A DNA stretch of 64,000 nucleotides from Pirellula sp. (GTDB lineage: Bacteria; Planctomycetota; Planctomycetia; Pirellulales; Lacipirellulaceae), in assembly GCA_013822725.1 (NCBI GenBank), contig PNKX01000021.1, positions 1-64,000 on the forward strand, given 5' to 3'. Below the pieces are notes generated by a model that searched no databases, was not told the DNA's origin, and saw nothing but the letters and a program-made list of their open reading frames with translations. The position numbers were made by a program, and so were the translations under genes. Positions 34,244 to 41,650 of the stretch are shown piece by piece; the stretch's first letter is position 1; each line of letters starts with the position of its first letter.

Positions 34244-35188
34244 ATGGCTGACCGACCGCGCGACGGCAAACCGATCGGGCTCATTGGCCTCGGGCTGATG
34301 GGGACCGCGATTTGCGAACGGCTGCTGGCGAGGGGCTACGACCTCGTCATTCAGAATCGGACGGCTGACAAGGCGGTGCCGCTCGTGTCGCGCGGGGCCC
34401 GTTGGTCCGACAATCCGCTCCGCGAGTGCGACCGGGTGATTATCTCGCTCTACACCACCGAAGTGGTGGAAGAGGTGTTGGGGCAACTTGAAGATGCGTA
34501 TGAGCCGGGCAAGTTGCTGATCGACACGACGACCGGCGACCCGCAGCGGACGGCGAAGCTCGGCGCCAGGTTAGCGTCGCGCGGCGTCGACTATCTTGAA
34601 GTACCGATCTCCGGGTCGAGCGAACAGACGCGCCGCGGGCAATCGACGGCGATGGTCGCCGGACCAATGCGGTCGCTCGAGGCGTGTCGCGATCTGCTCG
34701 ATGCGATTGCCGCGAAGACTTACTACGTCGGCCATTGGGGGGACGGCGTGCGGATGAAGCTCGTCACCAATTTGGTGCTGGGGCTCAATCGGGCGGTGCT
34801 GGCCGAAGGGCTCGTGTTCGCCAAGTCGATTGGACTCTCGACCGAACGGGCGCTGGAGGTGCTGCTCAACAGCCCGGCCAGCTCGCGGACGATGGAGACC
34901 AAGGGCCCGAAGATGGTCAACAGCGAGTTCGCGCCACAGGCAAAGCTCTCGCAGCATTTGAAAGATGTGCGGCTGATCCTCGCTGAGGCGGCCCGCACGA
35001 GTCGCGAGTTGCCGCTCACGGCGTTGCATGCTCAATTGCTGGAGCGCGCCGAGGCTGAGGGGTACGGCGAGCTCGACAACAGCGTGATCATTCGCGCGAT
35101 TGAGGATGGGTTGCTGCCGGCGACGGCGAGCCGGGCGGCGACGCGGGGGATTGAGGCGCTGAGTTCGTTGTTGGATGAGGTGGAGTGA
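34244..35188 (+). CDS. NAD(P)-dependent beta-hydroxyacid dehydrogenase family oxidoreductase
   Basis: 314 residues from the ATG at 34244; the longer frame to 34115 is not homologous. N-terminal Rossmann motif IGLIGLGLMGTAICERLLAR, substrate-binding EVPISGSSEQTRRGQ (the DxPVSGG position), catalytic Lys in GVRMKLVTNLVLG and the C-terminal KDVRLILAEAARTSRELPLT helix. The family includes 3-hydroxyisobutyrate, tartronate semialdehyde and 6-phosphogluconate-like dehydrogenases and the glyoxylate/succinic semialdehyde reductases. The exact substrate is not decidable by eye. Confidence 0.93.
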   Translation: MADRPRDGKPIGLIGLGLMGTAICERLLARGYDLVIQNRTADKAVPLVSRGARWSDNPLRECDRVIISLYTTEVVEEVLGQLEDAYEPGKLLIDTTTGDPQRTAKLGARLASRGVDYLEVPISGSSEQTRRGQSTAMVAGPMRSLEACRDLLDAIAAKTYYVGHWGDGVRMKLVTNLVLGLNRAVLAEGLVFAKSIGLSTERALEVLLNSPASSRTMETKGPKMVNSEFAPQAKLSQHLKDVRLILAEAARTSRELPLTALHAQLLERAEAEGYGELDNSVIIRAIEDGLLPATASRAATRGIEALSSLLDEVE

Positions 35189-35197
35189 ACACCAGGC

Positions 35198-35379
35198 ATT
35201 CAGGCCCATCGGGCCGCGCTGTGATAGCCCAGGACGAAGTCCTGGAAGAAAGGTTTCCCGTTCCTCCTAGCCCTGCAAGGGCGCGCTAGCGCGCCCTTGC
35301 AGGGCTAGGGTTTGTTGTGGTGATGGATTACCCAGGGCTGCGCCCTGGGCTTTCGCTGCGCGGCCTTTCAGGCCTGAAT
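35198..35379. repeat. Nested palindromes with a 42-bp perfect core
   Basis: Outer arms 35198-35219 and 35358-35379 (ATTCAGGCCCATCGGGCCGC family), middle hairpins CCAGGACGAAGTCCTGG (35229-35245) and CCCAGGGCTGCGCCCTGGG (35331-35349), and a perfect 42-bp palindrome at 35267-35308 centred on GCGCGCTAGCGCGC. It fills the gap between two co-directional genes. Confidence 0.92.
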
Positions 35380-35396
35380 AGAATCGGGGCGTTGAA

Positions 35397-36398
35397 TTGA
35401 GCTGTCGTTTTTTATTGAGCATCGTCATCGTGGCGCTGGCCCTCTGCTCTCGAAGCGACCGCGTCTCGATGGCTGCAGGCGACGACGCTCATTTGCCTGA
35501 CGTGGCATTCGTTAACGAACCGGGCGGCGTGGCGATCAGCATCGATGACAAACCGTTCGCCAATTTCGTCTACGCCGACGAGAAGATCACGCGGCCTTAC
35601 TTCGCGCATGTCCGGGCGCCAAACGGCGTCCAGGTGACGCGCACGCATCCGCCGGTCGCGGGGAGCGATCCGATCGATCATCCCGAGTTTCATCCCGGCG
35701 TCTGGATGTCGTTCGGCGATGTGAACGGCGCCGATTCGTGGCGATTGAAGGCGCCGGTGCGGTTTGAGCGGTTCGTCGAAGAGCCGCATGGCGGGGCAGG
35801 GGAGGGCGGCTTCGTGGCGAGGTTCGTACACGCCGATCCAAAGAATCCGACGGCGGCGATTTGTCACGAAGACTTGCGGTGCGAGGTGCATGCGACGCCC
35901 GAGGGAACGCTGCTGTTGTGGGACTCGACCTTCACCGGCGACCGCGAGTTTGCGTTCGGCGATCAGGAGGAAATGGGGCTCGGCGTCCGGCTGGCGACGC
36001 CGTTGCGGGCCGAGCAAGTTTCGAAGCAAGGCTTGCCGGCGGGCCACGGCGAGATTGTGAGCGCCGAAGGAAAACGAAATGAAGCCGAAGTCTGGGGGAC
36101 GGCGCCGAAATGGTGCGACTATCGCGGCGAAGTCGACGGCCAGTCGGCGGGTGTCGCGATGATGTGCCATCCCGAAAACTTTCGGCCCAGTTGGTTTCAC
36201 GTGCGCGACTATGGGCTGATGGTGGCGAATCCCTTCGGCCGGTCGGCGTTCGACCAGGGCGAACCGAGCCGCGTGACGGTGGCGCCGGGGGAGGCGTTGC
36301 GATTACGCTATGGAGTTCTTGTCCATGGCGCGACGGCGGGAGAGAATGTGGACCTCGATCGCGCGTTTGAGCGATACGTGGAGATTGCGGGGGAGTGA
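35397..36398 (+). CDS. DUF6807 (PmoA-like) family protein
   Basis: 333 residues, TTG start at 35397 chosen because it adds a signal-peptide-like N-terminus (FLLSIVIVALALCSRSDRVS); ATG 35469 would remove it. The core matches the DUF6807 family, formerly called PmoA-like: GVAISIDDKPFANFVYAD, TRPYFAHVRAPNGVQVTRTH, DHPEFHPGVWMSFGDVNGAD, CHPENFRPSWFHVRDYGLMV and NPFGR. Its role is unknown; members often sit with sugar-modifying oxidoreductases in planctomycetes and Bacteroidetes, and here an MFS transporter follows. Confidence 0.88.
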   Translation: MSCRFLLSIVIVALALCSRSDRVSMAAGDDAHLPDVAFVNEPGGVAISIDDKPFANFVYADEKITRPYFAHVRAPNGVQVTRTHPPVAGSDPIDHPEFHPGVWMSFGDVNGADSWRLKAPVRFERFVEEPHGGAGEGGFVARFVHADPKNPTAAICHEDLRCEVHATPEGTLLLWDSTFTGDREFAFGDQEEMGLGVRLATPLRAEQVSKQGLPAGHGEIVSAEGKRNEAEVWGTAPKWCDYRGEVDGQSAGVAMMCHPENFRPSWFHVRDYGLMVANPFGRSAFDQGEPSRVTVAPGEALRLRYGVLVHGATAGENVDLDRAFERYVEIAGE

Positions 36399-36410
36399 TG
36401 CGGCCGCAAC

Positions 36411-36509
36411 TCCTTGCAGCCCCGGGCTCTGCCCGGGGGTAGGCCTGCCGTACTGCAGACGTTGCTTTTGAGGCGACGCGACCCCCCGGCAGAGCCGGGG
36501 GCTGCAAGA
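36411..36509. repeat. CCCGGGCTCCGCCCGGG element, copy c
   Basis: Arms 36411-36440 and 36481-36509. Extra pairing TTGCAGC/GCTGCAA extends the outer stem. It lies between the DUF6807 and MFS genes. Confidence 0.9.
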
Positions 36510-36539
36510 ACCGTACTTTTCGGAAATGGTCATTCGCAC

Positions 36540-37793
36540 GTGTTGGCAACCTCAACATCTGAACTCACTCGCGGCGGTCGCTATGCGGTGCTGGCCGCCG
36601 CGTTCTTGGGGCTCGCGTTCGACGGCGTCGAACTCGGCTTGATGCCGGTGGCGTCGCTGTCGGTCACCAAGAGCTTGCTCGGCGACGCGTACGCCGAGGC
36701 CGATGGCGGCGTCTGGTTCGCACGGTTCACGGCGGCGCTGATGCTTGGCGCTGCGATCGGCGGCAGTTTGCTGGGGAACCTTGGCGATCGGATCGGCCGG
36801 GCGCGGGCGATGGGGGTGAGCATTCTGTTTTACTCCGCGTTCGCAGGGCTGGGGGCGCTCGTCCGCTCGTGCGAAGAGATGATGGTGTTGCGGTTCATGG
36901 TGGGTCTCGGCGTTGGCGGTATGTGGCCCAATGGCGTCGCGCTCGTGGCGGAGTGTTGGCCGAGCGCATCGCGACCGACCGTGGCGGGGATTCTCGGGGC
37001 GGGGATCAATGTGGGGATCTTGGCCCTGTCGCAAATCGGACGGTTCTGGCCGATCACGCCCGAATCGTGGCGGTGGATTTTCGCAATGGCGGCCGTGCCC
37101 GCGGTGCTCGGCGTCGTGGTGCTGGCGGCGCTGCCCGAGTCGCCGAAGTGGCTCGCCTCGCGCAGCGTGGAGAAGAAGCCGGCGCCGCCGTTGCGGATGT
37201 TGTTTCAGGGCGACTTACTGCGACTGACGGCGATTGGCATCCTGCTGGCGACTGTACCGCTCGTGGGGGCGTGGGCTGGCAGCAAGTGGATGATTCCGTG
37301 GGCCGACAGCGTGGCGGGTTCCGCGGAGCCGGGATACAAAGCGGCGACGCAGCAGTGGTGGGCGCTGGGCGCGACGATCGGCAGCTTTCTGGGGGCGCCA
37401 CTGGCCGGGTGGATCGGGCGGCGGCGATCGTACTTCTTGATCAGCATCGGGGCGACGGCGCTCACTTGGTCGATGTTCCGCCTCACAGCCCCGCTGGAGG
37501 CCTCGTTCTTGCCGATCGTGTTTGCGCAAGGACTGGTGGCGACGCTCTACTTCGGTTGGCTGCCGCTCTACCTGCCCGAGTTGTTCCCGACGCAGGTGCG
37601 AGCAAGCGGGGCCGGCGTCTCAATGAACATCGGTAGGTTTGCCACCGCCGGCGGCGTGCTGGCCGCGGGAGCGCTCTTTACTTGGTTCGGCGGCGACTAC
37701 GCGATGCTGGGCGGGGCGTGTGCGCTGATCTACGCGGCGGGGATGCTCGTCATCTGGTGGGCGCCGGCGACGGATGAGCGCGGGTTGGGGTGA
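36540..37793 (+). CDS. Major facilitator superfamily transporter
   Basis: 417 residues with 12 predicted segments. The upstream frame runs back through a repeat, so I place the start at GTG 36540, with TTG 36543 as alternative. MFS signature after helix 2: LLGNLGDRIGRARAMG. Helix 5 LVAECWPSASRP and the second-half signature LAGWIGRRRSYFLI follow, and LYLPELFPTQVRASGAGVSM is typical of the sugar/organic acid porter branch. The substrate is not determinable. It may be co-transcribed with the preceding DUF6807 gene. Confidence 0.92.
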   Translation: MLATSTSELTRGGRYAVLAAAFLGLAFDGVELGLMPVASLSVTKSLLGDAYAEADGGVWFARFTAALMLGAAIGGSLLGNLGDRIGRARAMGVSILFYSAFAGLGALVRSCEEMMVLRFMVGLGVGGMWPNGVALVAECWPSASRPTVAGILGAGINVGILALSQIGRFWPITPESWRWIFAMAAVPAVLGVVVLAALPESPKWLASRSVEKKPAPPLRMLFQGDLLRLTAIGILLATVPLVGAWAGSKWMIPWADSVAGSAEPGYKAATQQWWALGATIGSFLGAPLAGWIGRRRSYFLISIGATALTWSMFRLTAPLEASFLPIVFAQGLVATLYFGWLPLYLPELFPTQVRASGAGVSMNIGRFATAGGVLAAGALFTWFGGDYAMLGGACALIYAAGMLVIWWAPATDERGLG

Positions 37794-37810
37794 GGCGGCG
37801 TCCGCGTATT

Positions 37811-38045
37811 CAATTGGCTGAAGGCCAATATCCACCGTAGCCTGGGGCAAGCGCAGCGCCGCCCCAGGTACGCGGCCGGGATTCAATTGATTGGCTGAAG
37901 GCCAATTTCACCATCTGCGTCATTGGCGTTCGCACCGAGTAGCGGTGCGTATGGCCTTCAGCCAAAGGGATTTTTCCTCGCCGTGTACCTGGGGCGGCGC
38001 TTCGCTTGCCCCAGGCTACGGTGAGGTTGGCCGTTGGCCAACGGG
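37811..38045. repeat. Nested inverted repeats, TTGGCTGAAGGCCAA and GTAGCCTGGGGCAAGCG families
   Basis: Arms 37835-37876 and 37980-38021 (CCGTAGCCTGGGGCAAGCG against its inverse) enclose arms 37892-37911 and 37950-37967 (GGCTGAAGGCCAAT / ATGGCCTTCAGCC). A further TTGGCTGAAGGCCAA lies at 37815. It fills the gap between two convergent genes. Confidence 0.9.
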
Positions 38046-38118
38046 GAATTTCAGTGCGACCCGAGACGGTAAGCGACGCTACTTGGACGAGAGCGATGCT
38101 CTCCACAAAGTTCATTCC

Positions 38119-39666
38119 CTACGCCGTCGCCGCTTCTGCCATGCGTTTCAGCGTTACGCGGTCGACTTTGCCCGTCGCGTTCAACGGCATCGCGTCAAGA
38201 AAGACAATCTCATCCGGCGCCTTGTAGCCGACGCTCGCGCGAGAGAATTTGATCAGCTTGGCGGCGGTCGGCGGCGTCACGCCAGGCTTCAGTTCGACGT
38301 ACGCCCGCACGTTCTCGCCGTGGACGAGGTTGTGGATGCCGATCACGCCGACGGCAGCGACGGCGGGGTGTTCGAGCAGCGACTCCTCGATCTCTTGCGG
38401 CGTGATGTTCGAGCCGTCGTGGACGATGATCTGCTTCTGCCGGCCGCGGAACCAGAGGTAGCCGTCCGCGTCGGCCGCGACGACGTCGCCCGTGTCGAGC
38501 CAGCCGTCGACGACCGTTTCGGCCGTGGCGTCGGGTTGATTCCAGTAGCCGATCATGTTCGCTGCGCTGCGGATCCAGAGCCGGCCTTCCGCGCCGGCGG
38601 GAACCTCATTGCCGTTGGCGTCGCGGATCGAGGCTTCGTAGCCCGCGACGAGTTTGCCGATGGATCCGATCTTATTCTGGCCGTCGGGCGGATTGACGGT
38701 CGACATGCCGGTTTCGGTCATGCCGTAGAGTTCGTCGATTGTCTTGCCGGCGATGGCGGTGAACTCGCGTTCGAGTTCGCCGGAAACTTTGTCGCCGCCG
38801 CTGACGCAGAGCCGCAGCGAATGGAAGTGTTCGCTCGTGGCGTTGTGATCGCGCACCAGCGCGAACAGGGCCGCGGGGAGCATGCACAGAAACGTGGGGC
38901 GCGTGTTGGCGAGCAGGGGGAGCATCTCGTCGCCGTCGAGACGATGGGGGACGTCGATGCGAACGCCGGCCGCCAGGGCGCCGAACGAGATGTGCGTGGC
39001 GGCGATGTGCGAATACGACGTTGCCGTGAGGAAGACGTCGGCGGCGCTGATCTCCAATCCAGCGATGGTGCTGGCGACGATCGAACCGAAGGAGCGGTGG
39101 CTGTGGGTCACACCCTTCGGTTTGCCGGTGCTGCCGGAAGTGAAGAAGACGAACGCGACGGCGTCGGGGGAGGGCTTCGTGAGTTCGAGCGCCGCCGGCT
39201 CGGTTTGCATGAACTGTTCGTAGCTTGGCGTGCGGCCGTCAGTGGCCCCGAAGGAGATGCGGCCGAGCGGGAGCTTATCGGCGAACTTGCTGAGGGCGAG
39301 GTCGGCGTCGCGCTCGGCGTGATGCAGCAGCACGGAGGCTTCGCTCACTTCGAGGGCGTGGTCGATCTCCGGCGCCTGGTAGCGGTAGTTGAGCGGCGTC
39401 GACGCGAAGCCGGCCTTCATGCAGGCGAGATTTTGGATGACCAACTCGGCGCGGTTCGGCATCAGCGTCGCAACGCGATCGCCCGGCTTGAGTCCGAGGG
39501 CGAGGTAGTGGCGAGCGAGCCGCGTCGAGGCGGCGTCGAGTTCGCGCCAGGTGAGTTGCTCGTCGATGGAGACGAGGGCCGGGGCGTCGGGATTAGCAGC
39601 GAGACCTTTCTCGAGCAGGCGGGCGAGTTCGACTTCGATCGTGAGGGGCGGGCCGGCGAGGGGCAT
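38119..39666 (-). CDS. AMP-forming acyl-CoA synthetase
   Basis: 515 residues of the ANL adenylate-forming superfamily. It activates a carboxylic acid to acyl-AMP and then acyl-CoA. Motifs in order: P-loop-like FVFFTSGSTGKPKGVTHSHR at about 169-188, DELYGMTETGM, DGWLDTGDVVAADADGYLWF, GRQKQIIVHDGSNITPQEIE and C-terminal Lys in PLNATGKVDRVTLKR. Overall it resembles long-chain fatty acid or 4-coumarate-type ligases. Substrate unknown and no beta-oxidation genes are adjacent. Confidence 0.94.
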   Translation of the reverse strand: MPLAGPPLTIEVELARLLEKGLAANPDAPALVSIDEQLTWRELDAASTRLARHYLALGLKPGDRVATLMPNRAELVIQNLACMKAGFASTPLNYRYQAPEIDHALEVSEASVLLHHAERDADLALSKFADKLPLGRISFGATDGRTPSYEQFMQTEPAALELTKPSPDAVAFVFFTSGSTGKPKGVTHSHRSFGSIVASTIAGLEISAADVFLTATSYSHIAATHISFGALAAGVRIDVPHRLDGDEMLPLLANTRPTFLCMLPAALFALVRDHNATSEHFHSLRLCVSGGDKVSGELEREFTAIAGKTIDELYGMTETGMSTVNPPDGQNKIGSIGKLVAGYEASIRDANGNEVPAGAEGRLWIRSAANMIGYWNQPDATAETVVDGWLDTGDVVAADADGYLWFRGRQKQIIVHDGSNITPQEIEESLLEHPAVAAVGVIGIHNLVHGENVRAYVELKPGVTPPTAAKLIKFSRASVGYKAPDEIVFLDAMPLNATGKVDRVTLKRMAEAATA

Positions 39667-39753
39667 GGCGGTTTCCGAAGGGAGGAGAGACGATCTGGCG
39701 GCGGTATCGAGAAGTTTAGCTTATTGAACCTGCGTTTTTAATGCGGGGATTTT

Positions 39754-39784
39754 TAACCACGAAACAGACGAAAGGACACGAAAG
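39754..39784 (+). repeat. TAACCACGAAACAGACGAAA single-arm repeat, copy 1
   Basis: One arm only. The same sequence with two or three changes occurs at 52261-52291, also without an opposite arm. Confidence 0.7.
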
Positions 39785-39872
39785 AAAATACAGCACCGCT
39801 GATGAACGCTAATGGCCGCTAATCAGATTCTTCATTAGCGCATGATTAGCGTCTATTAGCGGTGCAGTTTTC
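39784..39872. repeat. Inverted repeat, (C)ACCGCTGATGAACGCTAAT family
   Basis: Arms 39784-39823 and 39834-39872, GCACCGCTGATGAACGCTAA against TTAGCGTCTATTAGCGGTGC. It is a relative of the GAACACTAATC family. Confidence 0.85.
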
Positions 39873-39893
39873 TTTTTTTGAGCCCCCGACGAT

Positions 39894-39965
39894 GTCATCC
39901 TGAGCGGAGCGAAGGATCTAGCCAGCCAAGTGAGCTGCTAGATTCTTCGCTCCGCTCAGAATGAC
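39894..39965. repeat. Inverted repeat, ATCCTGAGCGNAGCGAAG family (copy 2)
   Basis: Arms 39894-39922 and 39936-39965, GTCATCCTGAGCGGAGCGAA against TTCGCTCCGCTCAGAATGAC. It is located just after the end of the DUF1501 gene and next to the preceding repeat. Confidence 0.9.
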
Positions 39966-39979
39966 GGCGAGCGCACGGC

Positions 39980-41479
39980 CTATGCCTTCAGCATCGCGTG
40001 GATCACATCCCCATGCACGTCGGTGAGGCGGCGTTCGATGCCGTTGTGGTAGAAGCTCAGCCGCGTGTGGTCGAGACCGAGGAGGTGGAGAATCGTCGCG
40101 TGGAAGTCGTAGACGGTCGAGACGTTTTCGACCGCTTGATAGCCGAACTCGTCGGTGGCTCCATAGCTAAACGGCGCGCGGACGCCGGCGCCGGCGAGCC
40201 AGGCGGTGAAGCCTTTTGGGTTGTGGTCGCGGCCGGAGGCGCCCTTCTGGAACGTCGGCATGCGGCCGAACTCGGTGCAAAAGACCACGAGGGTGTCTTC
40301 CAACAGGCCCCGCTGCTTCAGGTCGGCGACGAGGGTGGCGGCGGGTTGGTCGAGAATCGGGCCGTGGATGGCGTATTGCTGGTCGATCTGCTTGTGCCCG
40401 TCCCAGTTGCCAACCCCCTCGCCCATCGCGTACGAGCCGTTAAAGAGTTGGACGAAGCGAACGCCGCGCTCGACGAGCCGGCGAGCGAGGATGCAGTTGC
40501 GGGCGAAGCCAGCCTTCACTGGGTTGGCGTCGTTGGCGCCGTAGCTGTTGAGCGTGTGGGCCGATTCGGCGTCGATGTTCGCCACGTCGGGGAGCGAGAG
40601 CTGTAGCTTCGCGGCGAGCTCGTAGCTAGCGATCCTCGCGGCGAGTTGCGTGTCGCCGGGAAACTGTGCGAGGTGGCGATCGTTGAGCAGCTTCAAAAAA
40701 TCACGTGACGCGGCGTCGCTCTGCGGCGAGACGCCGGCGGGCGCGTCGAGGAAGCGGACCGGCCGGCTCGCGTTGAACGACGTTCCTTGAAAGACGGCGG
40801 GGAGGAAGCCAGGCGCCCAATGGTTCGTCCCGGCCTGCGGCACGCCGCGCGGGTCGGGGATGGCGACGAAGGCCGGAAGCTGTTCGTTTTCCGAGCCGAG
40901 GGCGTAGTTCACCCAGGCGCCCATGCTGGGGAAACCGTCGAGCGTGAACCCGGTGGCCATGAAGTTTTCGCCCGGCCCGTGCGTGTTCGTCTTGCTCGTG
41001 AGCGAATGGATGAAGCAGATGTCGTCAGCTAATTCGCCGATGCGCGGCAGCAGGTCGCTGGTCATCTTGCCGCAGGCGCCGCGGGGGCGGAACTGGTAGC
41101 GCGGGCGAGCGAGGTTGCCGTTCTCGCCCTGGAAGGTAACGAGCTGATTGGCCCCCGGCATCGGTTGGCCGTCGCGGCGGACGAGCTCGGGCTTGTAGTC
41201 GAACGTGTCGAGATGGCTCAGCGCGCCGGAGCAGAAGATCATCAGAACGTTCTTGGCCCGTGGTGCGAAGTGGGGAGCGCGCGGGGCGTGCGGACGGAGG
41301 GGATCGATTGGCGGGCGGATGGGGTCGGCGGGAGTTGATGAGCCTGCGGCATGGGCGAGTTTGCCTTCGGAGTGGAGCAGGTGTGCGAGCGCAATCCCGC
41401 CGAGGCCAACGCCGGTGTGCCCGAGGAATTGCCGCCGGCTGAGCAGGTCGAGGCCGGAGCGTGAGAGGGGGTTGGGCAT
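39980..41479 (-). CDS. DUF1501 family protein
   Basis: 499 residues. The start [20 protein letters not shown] is a twin-arginine-like export signal. The domain resembles alkaline-phosphatase/sulfatase folds: [60 protein letters not shown] and [20 protein letters not shown]1501 genes are planctomycete and verrucomicrobial hallmarks and are regularly encoded with DUF1553 cytochrome-like proteins, as here, where that gene lies immediately upstream. Function unknown; a role in polysaccharide or sulfated-substrate handling is often assumed but unproven. Confidence 0.95.
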   Translation of the reverse strand: MPNPLSRSGLDLLSRRQFLGHTGVGLGGIALAHLLHSEGKLAHAAGSSTPADPIRPPIDPLRPHAPRAPHFAPRAKNVLMIFCSGALSHLDTFDYKPELVRRDGQPMPGANQLVTFQGENGNLARPRYQFRPRGACGKMTSDLLPRIGELADDICFIHSLTSKTNTHGPGENFMATGFTLDGFPSMGAWVNYALGSENEQLPAFVAIPDPRGVPQAGTNHWAPGFLPAVFQGTSFNASRPVRFLDAPAGVSPQSDAASRDFLKLLNDRHLAQFPGDTQLAARIASYELAAKLQLSLPDVANIDAESAHTLNSYGANDANPVKAGFARNCILARRLVERGVRFVQLFNGSYAMGEGVGNWDGHKQIDQQYAIHGPILDQPAATLVADLKQRGLLEDTLVVFCTEFGRMPTFQKGASGRDHNPKGFTAWLAGAGVRAPFSYGATDEFGYQAVENVSTVYDFHATILHLLGLDHTRLSFYHNGIERRLTDVHGDVIHAMLKA

Positions 41480-41510
41480 GGTTAATTATTTAAATGAAAC
41501 AACAGCCTTT

Positions 41511-41609
41511 CATTCTTCGCGTTTCTTTGCGCCTTCGCGCCTTTGCGAGAAAGTTGCCGGTTAGTCTCACGCAAAGGCGCGAAGACGCAAAGGGTCGCAA
41601 AGAAGAAGG
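41511..41609. repeat. Inverted repeat, CTTTGCGCCTTCGCGCC family
   Basis: Arms 41511-41550 and 41566-41609. It lies inside the two-gene DUF1553-DUF1501 unit. Confidence 0.88.
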
Positions 41610-41650
41610 ATTTGATTGGTGAATGACGTTCCATCCTCTGCGTGAATCAA

